DNA of 64,000 nt from a virus. The notes below the pieces were generated by a model, which was not told where the DNA came from, searched no databases, and saw only the letters and a program-made list of their open reading frames with translations. Shown piece after piece: positions 17,751 to 25,724 of this stretch (positions are counted from its first letter, which is position 1; every line of letters starts with the position of its first letter). Both the position numbers and the translations under genes were made by a program. Location of the stretch: IMG/VR virus record IMGVR_UViG_3300025603_000997, positions 1 to 64,000 of that record; one strand, given 5' to 3'.

Positions 17751-19313
17751 ATGAATACTATACTTGGCCGCATGGCTTCCCTTAAGAATGATACACTATC
17801 CGGTTTAACAGTTGCACTAGCATTAGTTCCAGAAGCAGTTGCTTTTGCATTTGTTGCAGGAGTTGGACCACTGGTAGGACTTTACGCCGCTTTTATTGTA
17901 GGATTAATCACAGCAGTTATGGGCGGTAGACCCGGAATGATCAGTGGAGCAACAGGAGCACTAGCAGTGGTTATGGTGGCACTGGTTGCGAATCACGGTG
18001 TTGAATATTTGTTTGCCACTGTGGTTCTCATGGGCATGATTCAGATACTTGCAGGCGCACTCAAAGCAGGTAAACTGATACGCATAGTACCTTACCCTGT
18101 TATGCTGGGTTTTGTTAATGGACTTGCTATTGTTATCTTCCTAGCACAGTTAAAACAGTTTGGTGTAGATGGTGAACCTGGATGGTTAGCCAACACATTC
18201 CTAGCAGGATCAATTGTTGACGTAGCATGGTTACAAGGATCAACCATGTACTTGCTGTTGGCTCTGATTGGTGTAACCATGTTGATAATTCAGTACTTGC
18301 CACGACTAACAGGAGCAATACCTTCGTCACTGGGAGCAATACTGGTTGTGTCTATTTTGGTTTGGGCATTTGCGCTGGACACAAGAGTAGTAGGAGACAT
18401 TGCAAGTATCAGTGGCGGATTACCTAGTTTCCATATACCAGCAGTTCCTTTTAACTTCGAAACACTTATGATTATTTGGCCTTACTCAGTTGTGTTGGCC
18501 GCTATAGGATTGATTGAATCTTTGCTCACACTTCGCCTAATAGATGAAATGACACAAACACGTGGGCGTGGCAACAAAGAGTGTGTAGCGCAAGGTGTTG
18601 CTAACACTGTTACAGGGTTCTTTGGTGGTATGGGTGGTTGTGCAATGATTGGACAGAGCATGATCAACATCACATCAGGCGGACGTGGACGTTGGTCTGG
18701 TATAAGTGCTAGTCTGTTCCTGCTGTTGTTTATACTAGCGGCGGCACCACTTATCGAACAGATACCAATTGCGGCACTGTTGGGTGTTATGTTTATTGTG
18801 GTAATTAAAACATTTGAATGGTCCAGTTTTCGTATAATCAAACGTGTACCACGTAGCGATGCATTTGTGTTGATAACTGTGAGTGCTGTTACAGTGTTTA
18901 CTGACCTGGCATTTGCTGTTATGGTTGGTGTTATTATAAGTGCATTGGTATTCAGTTGGCAACATGCCAAACACATTAGTGTTACAGCACGTGAGAATCA
19001 CTACGGTAGTACAGTATACGCAGTGCATGGTCCTTTGTACTTTGGATCAGTAACATCATTCTTAGAAGGCTTTAATCCTAGCAAGGATAACAATCATGTT
19101 GTGATTGATTTTGCTGACAGCAGAGTTATTGACCACTCAGGACTAGAAGCAATTGATACACTAAGCGAACGTTACATAAGCGCAAACAAAAAACTATCCC
19201 TAGTGCATCTCAGCCCAGACTGCAAGCAGTTGTTAGAACGTGCAGGCAATCTAGTTGAAATAAATGTTATCGAAGATCCTAACTACTTTGTAGCAGAAGA
19301 CAAACTGGACTAA
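17751..19313 (+). CDS. SulP-family anion transporter with STAS domain
   Basis: A 520-residue inner-membrane transporter of the SulP/SLC26 family (sulfate, bicarbonate and similar anions). The N-terminus has the family signature ([19 protein letters not shown]), followed by about a dozen hydrophobic segments to residue 410 and [17 protein letters not shown]. The C-terminal STAS domain (about 418-515) keeps [20 protein letters not shown] with the typical DHSG site. It looks intact and full length. It has a late-type promoter box. A phage copy could raise sulfate or bicarbonate uptake; the substrate is unknown. Confidence 0.9.
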   Translation: MNTILGRMASLKNDTLSGLTVALALVPEAVAFAFVAGVGPLVGLYAAFIVGLITAVMGGRPGMISGATGALAVVMVALVANHGVEYLFATVVLMGMIQILAGALKAGKLIRIVPYPVMLGFVNGLAIVIFLAQLKQFGVDGEPGWLANTFLAGSIVDVAWLQGSTMYLLLALIGVTMLIIQYLPRLTGAIPSSLGAILVVSILVWAFALDTRVVGDIASISGGLPSFHIPAVPFNFETLMIIWPYSVVLAAIGLIESLLTLRLIDEMTQTRGRGNKECVAQGVANTVTGFFGGMGGCAMIGQSMINITSGGRGRWSGISASLFLLLFILAAAPLIEQIPIAALLGVMFIVVIKTFEWSSFRIIKRVPRSDAFVLITVSAVTVFTDLAFAVMVGVIISALVFSWQHAKHISVTARENHYGSTVYAVHGPLYFGSVTSFLEGFNPSKDNNHVVIDFADSRVIDHSGLEAIDTLSERYISANKKLSLVHLSPDCKQLLERAGNLVEINVIEDPNYFVAEDKLD

Positions 19314-19319
19314 TTTCTT

Positions 19320-19349
19320 TTGACAAGAGCATATCTCATATGCTATAAC
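19320..19349 (+). promoter_or_regulatory. Sigma70-like promoter with palindrome in the spacer
   Basis: TTGACA (19320-19325), an 18-base spacer and TATAAC (19344-19349). The spacer is filled by AGCATAT-CTC-ATATGCT (19328-19344), a perfect palindrome that could be a repressor site. Further down, an ATAAATAC box (19377-19384) and the stem-loop TTGTACAT-CGATC-ATGTACAA (19387-19407) lie in the leader of the two small genes. Confidence 0.6.
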
Positions 19350-19444
19350 TACGTATAATATTTGTTGCGTCACAGCATAAATACCATTGTACATCGATCA
19401 TGTACAAGTTCTTTTAACAACACAGGAGGTTACAAACAAGAAGA

Positions 19445-19564
19445 ATGATAGAAAGTCTACTAGAAAAACTCAAAAAGTTTTACAATAAATTATTACAAGC
19501 ACAGAAGTACAGAGCAAGAGCAAAATTATCAAGGTCTAAACATTTAGGTGGCTACGTATGGTAA
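19445..19564 (+). CDS. Small basic protein
   Basis: A 39-residue Lys/Arg-rich peptide (MIESLLEKLKKFYNKLL, then QKYRARAKLSRSK), likely one amphipathic helix. It lies behind a CAGGAGG ribosome site and overlaps the next gene by 7 bases. Function unknown; nucleic-acid or membrane binding is possible. Confidence 0.55.
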   Translation: MIESLLEKLKKFYNKLLQAQKYRARAKLSRSKHLGGYVW

Positions 19565-19701
19565 AGATACTTAAAGCAATCAAAAGTTGGTTTGACGATT
19601 CGGACCGTGCCGCACTAGAAAGATACCTAGGCCAAGCACAAAACTACGCAGATCTAGAAGATAGAATGCGCAAGTGGCAAAGCAGAAGCACATTCGTATA
19701 A
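19558..19701 (+). CDS. DUF3563-like small protein
   Basis: A 47-residue protein. The core RYLGQAQNYADLEDRMRKW resembles the YLaxSxDlaDLExRmR pattern of DUF3563, a short family found in proteobacteria. It overlaps the preceding small gene and is followed directly by a strong terminator, so the two form one short transcript. Role unknown. Confidence 0.6.
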   Translation: MVKILKAIKSWFDDSDRAALERYLGQAQNYADLEDRMRKWQSRSTFV

Positions 19702-19707
19702 AACACT

Positions 19708-19735
19708 AAAAGGCGATTAAAAGATCGCCTTTTTT
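19708..19735. terminator. Bidirectional rho-independent terminator
   Basis: AAGGCGAT - loop - ATCGCCTT followed by T residues, with an A run on the other side. It serves both the small plus-strand genes and the converging minus-strand glycosyltransferase, whose stop codon lies inside the T tract. Confidence 0.85.
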
Positions 19736-20834
19736 AATCTACATAAGGAAGCAATTCGCTTTCTAGTAGCCTGCTTACCTCATTATACCAGTCATGCGTA
19801 AAAATAAGATTCTTATTATGATCAACAATAGGTTTAACCTGTTCAAGTATAACCTCAGGATCCTGCTGGCACAACCACTCGCATTGTTGCATAGCCATGG
19901 ACCAACGCTTCTCTGGGTTTGGCTCTGTATCGTAGCTCTCATCAATGATACTATCAAACGTTTTAAAACCAAACGTTCTCAGATTCTTTAAGTAGTATTG
20001 TCCTGCAAGTGCAACAAATAATCTACCTGCCATAAGTGGTTTGGTAACTTTCTCTGTGTAGAAACTAAAATCATTCTCTGCATTAGTTTCTGCAATTAAG
20101 CTGTAGTTGGTTTGATTGTATATCTTGGTTGGTATTATTTGACTTATGCCCAACTCATGCCCATGATACTTTACCCTATCCACACTGTGGTTAAGTGTGC
20201 CGTTTTCGATAGTTTCAATACCATCTTCGTTCATATCAAATCCAGACTGGGATAGTGGTTGATCAATCCTGTGATAGTATGTTGTATAGTAAAGATCCAC
20301 ATTAAGACTTGCACGTATAAAGAAATATGCAAAGTCTCTATGATCTCGTTGGGCTCCTAACAGCACATCAAACATTTTGTCTTTGGATCCTGATGCTAGT
20401 TTTTGTTCCAGGAGTCCAGGTTTTATGTCTTTGTAGAAATGCAATGGCTGACTAAACCAATCCATCCACGGATACACTTTTGCGTGAACAAACTTATGCT
20501 GAAATATACCATTCACATATATGCTAATTTTTGGTTTGTCTAAGCGTGTAAGTTGTTCTGCTGTAGCACGATGTAATTCACTACAGAACACAAACAAATG
20601 ATCAACCTGTTCATAACATTGCTTTAGTCTAACCATCCATTCGCTTTGATCCGGGAACGGAACATGGAAACTAGCAAGTTTTACTTCGTGTCTGCTGGCC
20701 AGGAAACGGCCAAAAGAAACGGCACCTTGGTAATAGTGCCGTTCTTCATTAAACCTAACATTAGGTAACTGGTTAAAATGATATTGACTTACTCCACCAC
20801 CGTCGTGGAACACTCCAACATCCTCAGTGATCAT
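19734..20834 (-). CDS. GT10-like glycosyltransferase (paralogue)
   Basis: A 366-residue protein whose C-terminal third carries the GT10-type signature seen also at 5485-6711: FSFYTEKVTKPLMAGRLFVA, then TFGFKTFDSIIDESYD. The N-terminal part (EDVGVFHDGGGVSQYHF, HLFVFCSELHRATAEQL) probably binds the acceptor and is unlike its paralogue. Its ATG overlaps the stop of the lysine-rich gene (ATGA). Probably adds a sugar to a surface glycan. Confidence 0.6.
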   Translation of the reverse strand: MITEDVGVFHDGGGVSQYHFNQLPNVRFNEERHYYQGAVSFGRFLASRHEVKLASFHVPFPDQSEWMVRLKQCYEQVDHLFVFCSELHRATAEQLTRLDKPKISIYVNGIFQHKFVHAKVYPWMDWFSQPLHFYKDIKPGLLEQKLASGSKDKMFDVLLGAQRDHRDFAYFFIRASLNVDLYYTTYYHRIDQPLSQSGFDMNEDGIETIENGTLNHSVDRVKYHGHELGISQIIPTKIYNQTNYSLIAETNAENDFSFYTEKVTKPLMAGRLFVALAGQYYLKNLRTFGFKTFDSIIDESYDTEPNPEKRWSMAMQQCEWLCQQDPEVILEQVKPIVDHNKNLIFTHDWYNEVSRLLESELLPYVD

Positions 20835-21124
20835 TTGCTAGGTTTTTTAGTAGTAGTCTTTTTGGTTTTTGTTGTCGTGGCTTTGGCTTTGGCTTTAGCT
20901 GGAGCCTTCTTTTTTGTGGCTGTTGTAGCTTTTTTTGCTTTTGGTTTTCTTGTAACCTTGGGTGCTTCTTTGGTTTTTTCAAAATCGTCTGCTACAGGAA
21001 AGGGCCAGGCTGCAAGCTCACCTGACTTGGATTTCTTTTGTTTGAGCATGACGTGACCTGTGTCTTTATCCATCTCCCATTCGTTCTTATTACTAAATAA
21101 CCAATTAAATAACTTTGAAAGCAT
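20831..21124 (-). CDS. Lysine/alanine-rich basic protein
   Basis: A 97-residue protein: about 45 ordered residues (MLSKLFNWLF, MDKDTGHVMLKQKKS, ELAAWPFPVADDFEKT) followed by a tail of Lys, Ala and Thr (KAKKATTATKKKAPAKAK) like histone H1 tails. A DNA-binding or condensing role is likely from composition only. The start at 21124 has an AAGGAG ribosome site; an upstream in-frame Met at 21148 is less likely. Confidence 0.65.
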   Translation of the reverse strand: MLSKLFNWLFSNKNEWEMDKDTGHVMLKQKKSKSGELAAWPFPVADDFEKTKEAPKVTRKPKAKKATTATKKKAPAKAKAKATTTKTKKTTTKKPSK

Positions 21125-21150
21125 TTGTTTCTCCTTGAATATATTCATAA

Positions 21151-21158
21151 GTATTTAT
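21151..21158 (-). promoter_or_regulatory. T4-type late promoter box (minus strand)
   Basis: On the minus strand the sequence reads ATAAATAC about 26 bases before the start of the lysine-rich gene. Confidence 0.5.
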
Positions 21159-21277
21159 TTTTTACTCAATTGGTTGAATAAAAATATTAACAAAAACAAC
21201 CAGCCTCAACAGATAAGAAATAACATCTCCAAAACTCCATGATTATCGTTTAGTTGTCCAAAAAGGATATGTTTTAA

Positions 21278-21306
21278 TTGACATAGCCTTTTTTCTATGC
21301 TACTAT
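21278..21306 (+). promoter_or_regulatory. Sigma70-like promoter
   Basis: TTGACA (21278-21283), 17 bases, TACTAT (21301-21306), 27 bases before the ATG at 21334. Drives the small-protein and lipoprotein operon running to 23382. Confidence 0.7.
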
Positions 21307-21333
21307 AACTCTGTTATTAACAAACCTTAAACA

Positions 21334-21495
21334 ATGACTAACATGACTAAACTAAACAGAGCCGCAGACGAAGCAGTATATATTTTGCAACTTAGTTCAC
21401 AGCAGGCTAAACGGTACATACAGCGCAATGCACGATGTACTGAAAAAGAAGCCAGCCTTGCGTTTTCTCAAACAGTTACATTTCACAAGTCGTGA
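21334..21495 (+). CDS. Small hypothetical protein
   Basis: A 53-residue protein (NRAADEAVYILQLSSQQAKR), probably helical. It is first in an operon of short, tightly overlapping genes; its stop overlaps the next GTG start by 4 bases. No family. Confidence 0.5.
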   Translation: MTNMTKLNRAADEAVYILQLSSQQAKRYIQRNARCTEKEASLAFSQTVTFHKS

Positions 21496-21785
21496 TTGAT
21501 TGGATTGGTGCAATTGTACTAGTCGCAGTGGTTACTATTTCATTAACTGCATCAGGTTGCGCAACAGAAAAGTCAAGCAAACTGTCCAATATGGACAAGT
21601 GGCAAGCTAATTGCGCCAATGCTGGCGTCGAACGCCAGCTGTTCCTAAAAAACATTATATTACTTGAGCGATCGGATCTAGAGGCAGATGCGTTGTCGAG
21701 AGAAAAGGTTGCACGTTTAAATGAACTGTTATTAGAATCGGATAGACTATGCGGCGTAAATGGATTTTATTCACAGCAATCCTAG
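21492..21785 (+). CDS. Small lipoprotein
   Basis: A 97-residue protein with GTG start. A membrane segment (IGAIVLVAVVTISL) ends in the lipobox TASGC, so it is probably lipid-anchored. The rest is helical with two more Cys (NCANAG, RLCGVN). It overlaps the next lipoprotein gene by 37 bases. Possible roles include spanin-like or superinfection-exclusion functions; none can be shown. Confidence 0.55.
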   Translation: MIDWIGAIVLVAVVTISLTASGCATEKSSKLSNMDKWQANCANAGVERQLFLKNIILLERSDLEADALSREKVARLNELLLESDRLCGVNGFYSQQS

Positions 21786-22084
21786 TTTCTATTACAGGGT
21801 GCCAATCAGTAAGCAACATAACAAAAACTGAAGCACGTTTAACAACAGACCAACTTGAATACTATGAAATTGATTGTGATAGTAAAAATCAACTAGCTAT
21901 GTTAGAAACTCAAAGAGTTTCGAGAACAGACTACATGAAAAATCAATTATTGATCAGAAGTCCTATTGGTTGGACCATGAGTTTGTTAGACGGAACACTT
22001 GATGAGAGATACAAGATAGATAAAGGGCAAAGAACAGCAGTGCAACGTCTAGCGGAATATCAGCATAGGTCTTGGTGTCAATGA
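21749..22084 (+). CDS. Small lipoprotein
   Basis: A 111-residue protein with a clear lipoprotein signal (MRRKWILFTAILVSITGC). The mature part is polar and helical (LTTDQLEYYEIDCDSKNQLA) and ends in a Cys. Its stop overlaps the next ATG (ATGA). The nested start inside the previous lipoprotein gene is the arrangement seen in phage spanin pairs, but there the inner-membrane partner lacks a lipobox, so this is only a possibility. Confidence 0.6.
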   Translation: MRRKWILFTAILVSITGCQSVSNITKTEARLTTDQLEYYEIDCDSKNQLAMLETQRVSRTDYMKNQLLIRSPIGWTMSLLDGTLDERYKIDKGQRTAVQRLAEYQHRSWCQ

Positions 22085-22680
22085 AAAAACTTTTATTTTT
22101 AGTTTGTATTTTTACATTTCAAAGTGTTTATGCTGATTGCTACTTTAGACGAGAAGTACTAAGTGTTGGGGGCTTGCCTGTTGCAGACGAACGTGAATCA
22201 GCAGTACTACAAGGTAATGATGTATACGAATGCACCTATGCCTTTAAAGTTTTAGTAAATGGTGTGTGGACACAGGCAGAGCGTACTGGGATCCACGTTA
22301 ACAAAACACATGCATGTTTAATAGCACGGGATCAGGCTAGAACGTTCGTACTTACAGCAGTACCAGATGAGTACGAAGTTGATGTATTACAAAACACAGA
22401 AATGGTGTGTGACTCTCGCAAACAAGAACGCCAACTGTACGTGGACATTGGACAAGTGGTTAACTTGAGTGATTTAATAATTGACCCAAGATTTATTAAA
22501 AATGGGCAAATACAATTGATAACACCATATGATGCACCTCACATGAGTTGTGCTATATTTTTAGAAAACGTAATACGCAAAGATGGTGTAGCAATACAAA
22601 ACAAAGGTTATGCCTGTGCAACAGGTAATGCATGGACAGTTTGGAAGAAATGGGAAGCCGCAAGGATTGACAATTCATAA
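22081..22680 (+). CDS. Secreted hypothetical protein
   Basis: A 199-residue protein with a signal peptide (MKKLLFLVCIFTFQSVYA). The mature part has about six Cys, compatible with periplasmic disulfides, and segments such as YECTYAFKVLVNGVWTQAE. It belongs to the same operon as two lipoproteins before and one after it. No family recognised. Confidence 0.6.
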   Translation: MKKLLFLVCIFTFQSVYADCYFRREVLSVGGLPVADERESAVLQGNDVYECTYAFKVLVNGVWTQAERTGIHVNKTHACLIARDQARTFVLTAVPDEYEVDVLQNTEMVCDSRKQERQLYVDIGQVVNLSDLIIDPRFIKNGQIQLITPYDAPHMSCAIFLENVIRKDGVAIQNKGYACATGNAWTVWKKWEAARIDNS

Positions 22681-22704
22681 AGTTTAATGTATAGTAGGTA
22701 TATC

Positions 22705-22827
22705 ATGACAGGACAAACAAAATTTTTAATCGCCTTGGGACTACTTTTTATACTTGGTTACTACACAGTATCCAGTGAAGAAGTAAGACAAGAAGTTTTA
22801 ACTGAAACTATCTCAATTGAGGAGTAG
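22705..22827 (+). CDS. Single-span membrane peptide
   Basis: A 40-residue peptide with one hydrophobic helix (FLIALGLLFILGYY) and an acidic tail. It lies within the lipoprotein operon; the GAGGAG that follows its end serves the next gene. Function unknown. Confidence 0.5.
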   Translation: MTGQTKFLIALGLLFILGYYTVSSEEVRQEVLTETISIEE

Positions 22828-22830
22828 AAT

Positions 22831-23382
22831 ATGACTAGAGTAATTGCTTTAGGGCTATCTTTGTTGTTAGGTGCATGTGCTTCAACAAAAGACCCTATGA
22901 TGGTAGAAATTGAAGAAGCAAAAGATCGGCGAGCTGATACCGTTGAAGCGGTACTAGACACACAGCCAGACTGGTACAAGAAAGGTTGTACGCAGATTAG
23001 CGAAATTGCATGTGCAATGGCTATAGGTGAAAGCACAAGCCTGCAAGCCAGCGAAGATATTGCAATGGAAATTGCCAAAGGCAAGATTTGTGATACAGCA
23101 GGTGGTACCGTGGATAAAGTGTCCAAAACCTATAGAACAATTGATGGTGGAGATGCTACAATAAACAGTAGAACCAGTATCAGGAGTGTGTGCGACAGTG
23201 TAGATGTGTCAGGAATACTTGTTGGTAACAAAGAAGTGTTTGCTCTAAACGACAAATACATGACCTACATTGAGCTTAAGATTCTACTAGAAGGTAACAG
23301 TTTTAGGGATCGTAAGCAACGAGCGCAGGTAGGAGCAAGTGCTGAAGCTAACGCTGATGCAATGTTAGAAGAACTAGAGTAA
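22831..23382 (+). CDS. LPP20-like lipoprotein
   Basis: A 183-residue lipoprotein (MTRVIALGLSLLLGAC, lipobox LLGAC). The body (PDWYKKGCTQ, AMAIGESTSLQASEDIAMEI, VDVSGILVGNKEVF) resembles LPP20/LpoB-associated outer-membrane lipoproteins, where a W-x-x-G start and repeated Ala-rich helices are typical. It ends the lipoprotein operon before a terminator. Phages rarely carry this family; it may alter the host outer membrane. Confidence 0.6.
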   Translation: MTRVIALGLSLLLGACASTKDPMMVEIEEAKDRRADTVEAVLDTQPDWYKKGCTQISEIACAMAIGESTSLQASEDIAMEIAKGKICDTAGGTVDKVSKTYRTIDGGDATINSRTSIRSVCDSVDVSGILVGNKEVFALNDKYMTYIELKILLEGNSFRDRKQRAQVGASAEANADAMLEELE

Positions 23383-23400
23383 CTCAAGTTAATAATTTGG

Positions 23401-23436
23401 ACGCTCCTACGATGTTAAATACTTGTAGGAGCGTTT
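23401..23436 (+). terminator. Stem-loop terminator
   Basis: ACGCTCCTAC pairs with GTAGGAGCGT across a 12-base loop, followed by TTTTC. It lies between the LPP20-like gene and the SprT-like gene, whose ATG follows 3 bases later, so part of this hairpin may also be the leader of that gene. Confidence 0.65.
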
Positions 23437-23439
23437 TCA

Positions 23440-23925
23440 ATGAATATACTCAGATCAATAATGGAGCGTCCGCTTCCAAAGATTACTTTCCAAAAAAGGA
23501 AAATGTACCGACCTAGTATGGATGAAACAATATATACGTATAGATTGATCAACTACTATATATTTGATAACGCACTAACAATGCCTGACATCACACTAGG
23601 ACAACCACAAAAAACCTGGGCCTACTGTCTTTGGTATCACGAGTTACAGTCCAAAGGCACGTTTTGCACAATACATCTCAATAAGAACTGGATTTGCAGG
23701 CAGTGGTTTGTGAACGTACTTGCACACGAAATGGTGCATCAGTGGCAATGGGACGTTTACCGTCCAACAAAAAATCCAAACTATAACAAGTACACCCACG
23801 AAAGTTTAGCACATGGTCCTAGTTTCTTTTCGTGGAGAGATACGTTTGCAGAACACAGCATGTGTCTAAAGCGAACATTTGGTCAAAAACGTTGGTACAA
23901 ACATCAGAATTTTAATAAGTGCTAA
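23440..23925 (+). CDS. SprT-like zinc metalloprotease
   Basis: A 161-residue protein with the zinc site HEMVHQWQW (His96, Glu97, His100) and a downstream AHGPSFF that should give the third His, the layout of SprT/Spartan-type proteases. These act on DNA-protein crosslinks or as general peptidases and are common in large phages. It comes just after a terminator and before a late promoter box, so expression may be set by a promoter in the preceding gene. Confidence 0.75.
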   Translation: MNILRSIMERPLPKITFQKRKMYRPSMDETIYTYRLINYYIFDNALTMPDITLGQPQKTWAYCLWYHELQSKGTFCTIHLNKNWICRQWFVNVLAHEMVHQWQWDVYRPTKNPNYNKYTHESLAHGPSFFSWRDTFAEHSMCLKRTFGQKRWYKHQNFNKC

Positions 23926-23929
23926 AGCG

Positions 23930-23937
23930 ATAAATAT
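23930..23937 (+). promoter_or_regulatory. T4-type late promoter box
   Basis: ATAAATAT, 4 bases before the ATG at 23942. It would drive the three short genes with capsid-targeting-like N-termini, which fits late expression. Confidence 0.5.
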
Positions 23938-23941
23938 CATA

Positions 23942-24328
23942 ATGCACATTAAAGATATCATAAACGAAAGTACACTATCCGATCACGAAGATGAACTACG
24001 AGACTTTGTAAAATGGACTTGTGATAAACTAAAGATCAAAAAAATGCCACGTCTAGAGTTTCAAGATTCAAAAGAATCAGGTGATCAAAAGAAAACAGCA
24101 CACTTTGATATGCAGGACGGTATGATTTGGATATACACAGGTAATCGTAACCTTGCTGATATTATGCGCAGTGTTGCGCACGAACTAACACACTACAAGC
24201 AGGACGAAAAAGGACAGGTGTCTCCAGATCAGAGTTATCCAGGATCACCTATAGAACAGCAAGCAGACGCAGTTGCTGGATACTTGATGAAACTATACTT
24301 AGACAAAGAGCCAGGAGCGTTAGAATGA
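23942..24328 (+). CDS. Metalloprotease-like protein with capsid-targeting-like N-terminus
   Basis: A 128-residue protein. MRSVAHELTHYKQDEKGQ holds HELTH, a zincin core, and IEQQADAVAGYL downstream may give the third ligand. The N-terminus MHIKDIINE resembles the T4 capsid-targeting sequence (MKTYQEFIAE in T4 internal proteins), including an I-x-E site of the type cut by the gp21 prohead protease. The next two genes start in a similar way. This suggests packaging into the head, but it is inference. The start at 23942 is chosen over an earlier in-frame Met inside the SprT-like gene. Confidence 0.65.
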   Translation: MHIKDIINESTLSDHEDELRDFVKWTCDKLKIKKMPRLEFQDSKESGDQKKTAHFDMQDGMIWIYTGNRNLADIMRSVAHELTHYKQDEKGQVSPDQSYPGSPIEQQADAVAGYLMKLYLDKEPGALE

Positions 24329-24642
24329 GAGCAAGCGAGCTGTACGAATCACAAAAACTAAGTTTAGAAGAACTTAAAGCCGCTATAGACAGTGGACAAG
24401 CACCCAAGGTACAGCCAGCTGGTTGGTCTGCTCGAATGAACAGCTTTGGTGAACTAGCTGAATTAGGCTACATGACTTCAGACGAAACACCAATGCGTGG
24501 TGGCAGGGACCGCAACGCCAATGACTGGGTGGTTACACAACAGTATGTAGGTCCTGGCCCAGTAACACTGGTACGCAGTGACGGCACAGAGGAAGTTATA
24601 AACTCTGGATGGACAAATCAGGTAGAAGTAGATAGATCATGA
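24325..24642 (+). CDS. Small protein with capsid-targeting-like N-terminus
   Basis: A 105-residue protein beginning MRASELYES, similar to the starts of the genes on both sides and ending its tag in L-Y-E, a possible prohead-protease site. The rest (AGWSARMNSFGELAELGYM, NDWVVTQQYVGPGPVTLV) matches no family I know. It overlaps both neighbours by 4 bases (ATGA), so the three genes form one translational unit. Confidence 0.6.
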   Translation: MRASELYESQKLSLEELKAAIDSGQAPKVQPAGWSARMNSFGELAELGYMTSDETPMRGGRDRNANDWVVTQQYVGPGPVTLVRSDGTEEVINSGWTNQVEVDRS

Positions 24643-24836
24643 GAGCCCGTGAATTTGTAATAGAAAACTTTGCTGACGGTAAAGTAAAAGGCAAAAGCAG
24701 ACCAGGCAGAGTTAAAAAGTCTGGTGCTAGTTGCAAAGGCTCAGTCACTAGTTTACGAGCAAAAGCCAAGAAGTATTCAGGCGAACGTGCCAAAATGTAT
24801 CATTGGTGCGCCAATATGAAGTCCGGCCGCAAATAA
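24639..24836 (+). CDS. Small basic conserved phage protein
   Basis: A 65-residue Lys/Arg/Ser-rich protein starting MRAREFVIEN. The body (KGKSRPGRVKKSGASC, then AKMYHWCANMKSGRK) is, from memory, widespread in T4-like marine phages. The first nine residues resemble a T4-type capsid-targeting peptide with a V-I-E end. The strong positive charge would suit a DNA-associated internal head protein. Function is not proven. Confidence 0.7.
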   Translation: MRAREFVIENFADGKVKGKSRPGRVKKSGASCKGSVTSLRAKAKKYSGERAKMYHWCANMKSGRK

Positions 24837-24879
24837 AACTCTTTATAAATCAATAACTTACACTCCAATTAAAAAACGG

Positions 24880-24908
24880 TTGACCTGTTGTCCAAAATAG
24901 TCTATAAT
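24880..24908 (+). promoter_or_regulatory. Sigma70-type promoter with shared leader (copy 1)
   Basis: TTGACC (24880-24885), 17 bases, TATAAT (24903-24908), then the leader GTAAGTATATTAACTAGTAA and an AAGG site. The leader and much of the spacer (TGTCCAAAA) recur at 25661, 30253, 30673 and 32281, so this is a dispersed promoter cassette. Confidence 0.9.
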
Positions 24909-24943
24909 ACGTAAGTATATTAACTAGTAACAAGGGCTAACAA

Positions 24944-25171
24944 ATGACACAGACACAACAAAAAACATTTATAAATTACTGCTACGAGTTTTACGGTATC
25001 GGTGGTATTTACGATTTGGGTGTTACCATAGAGGACGTCGCAGATGCGGTTGCATTATATAAAGTTAAGTGTAATCGTTACCCAGAAATGTGGGGCGATG
25101 GTGATAGTGTAGACCGTGAAAGAGTTCGTGATATCCTGGTTGTGTTATTTCATAATAAGGAGTTTGCATAA
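24944..25171 (+). CDS. Conserved small marine-phage protein
   Basis: A 75-residue acidic protein (FYGIGGIYDLGVTIEDVADA, then GDSVDRERVRDIL). The GGIYDLG and DSVDRExVRDIL segments are familiar from T4-like cyanophage and related marine phage proteins of unknown function. It has a promoter cassette of its own. Confidence 0.7.
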   Translation: MTQTQQKTFINYCYEFYGIGGIYDLGVTIEDVADAVALYKVKCNRYPEMWGDGDSVDRERVRDILVVLFHNKEFA

Positions 25172-25172
25172 T

Positions 25173-25457
25173 ATGACACCATTTGCTAAAGAAGATTTTA
25201 ACTGGGACGGTGACTATCTAACTTATTCCGGTGCCTATAACGGTTGCAAAATGATGATGCAAGTAAATCCAAACGCACATCCTAGTTGGGAAGGTAAGAG
25301 ATACCCAAAATTTGTTGCTAGGTTCAAAAACAACAAAGGTCAAAGGCGCCGCTTTCAAAAGTTCTTAATTGAAAACTTTAGGTGTGAAGAATACTTCAAA
25401 GCCGCAGAAGCTACTTCACCTCTTCAAGCGTTAATGGCCAAAGGGTTTACTAGTTAG
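25173..25457 (+). CDS. Conserved small marine-phage protein
   Basis: A 94-residue protein starting at 25173 after an AAGGAG site; earlier in-frame starts lie inside the previous gene. Segments WDGDYLTYSG, KFVARFKNNKGQRRRFQKFL and a C-terminal LQALMAKGF are, from memory, conserved in marine T4-like phages. Function unknown. Confidence 0.65.
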   Translation: MTPFAKEDFNWDGDYLTYSGAYNGCKMMMQVNPNAHPSWEGKRYPKFVARFKNNKGQRRRFQKFLIENFRCEEYFKAAEATSPLQALMAKGFTS

Positions 25458-25490
25458 TTTCTGTAGTTTAATTTTAATAGGAGAGTAAAC

Positions 25491-25652
25491 ATGGGTTATT
25501 TTAGTGAACTTGAAACAGATGTACTTGACATGTATTGTGCTGAAGTTCCAGTTGAGCAAATTGCTGAAGAATTTGGTATCAGTACCGAGTTGGTAGAAAA
25601 GATCGGCCGCAAATGGGAAAAGGACAACGATAACGCTCTAGACTATGCATAA
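25491..25652 (+). CDS. Small helix-turn-helix-like protein
   Basis: A 53-residue protein (MGYFSELETDVLDMYCAE). The stretch VPVEQIAEEFGISTELVEKI has helix-turn-helix spacing, so it may bind DNA. It has a clear AGGAGAG ribosome site. Similar very short proteins occur in marine T4-like phages. Confidence 0.65.
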   Translation: MGYFSELETDVLDMYCAEVPVEQIAEEFGISTELVEKIGRKWEKDNDNALDYA

Positions 25653-25660
25653 TATTTTGG

Positions 25661-25689
25661 TTGACCTTTACGTCAAAAGAGTCTATAAT
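25661..25689 (+). promoter_or_regulatory. Sigma70-type promoter with shared leader (copy 2)
   Basis: TTGACC (25661-25666), 17 bases, TATAAT (25684-25689), then the shared leader AAGTATATTAACTAGCAAG. Confidence 0.9.
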
Positions 25690-25724
25690 ACGAAGTATAT
25701 TAACTAGCAAGAGAGGCATACAAT

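Noticed and set aside
21492-22084. Spanin pair
   Set aside because: Nested lipoprotein genes are suggestive, but the outer frame product also has a lipobox and no endolysin or holin is nearby.
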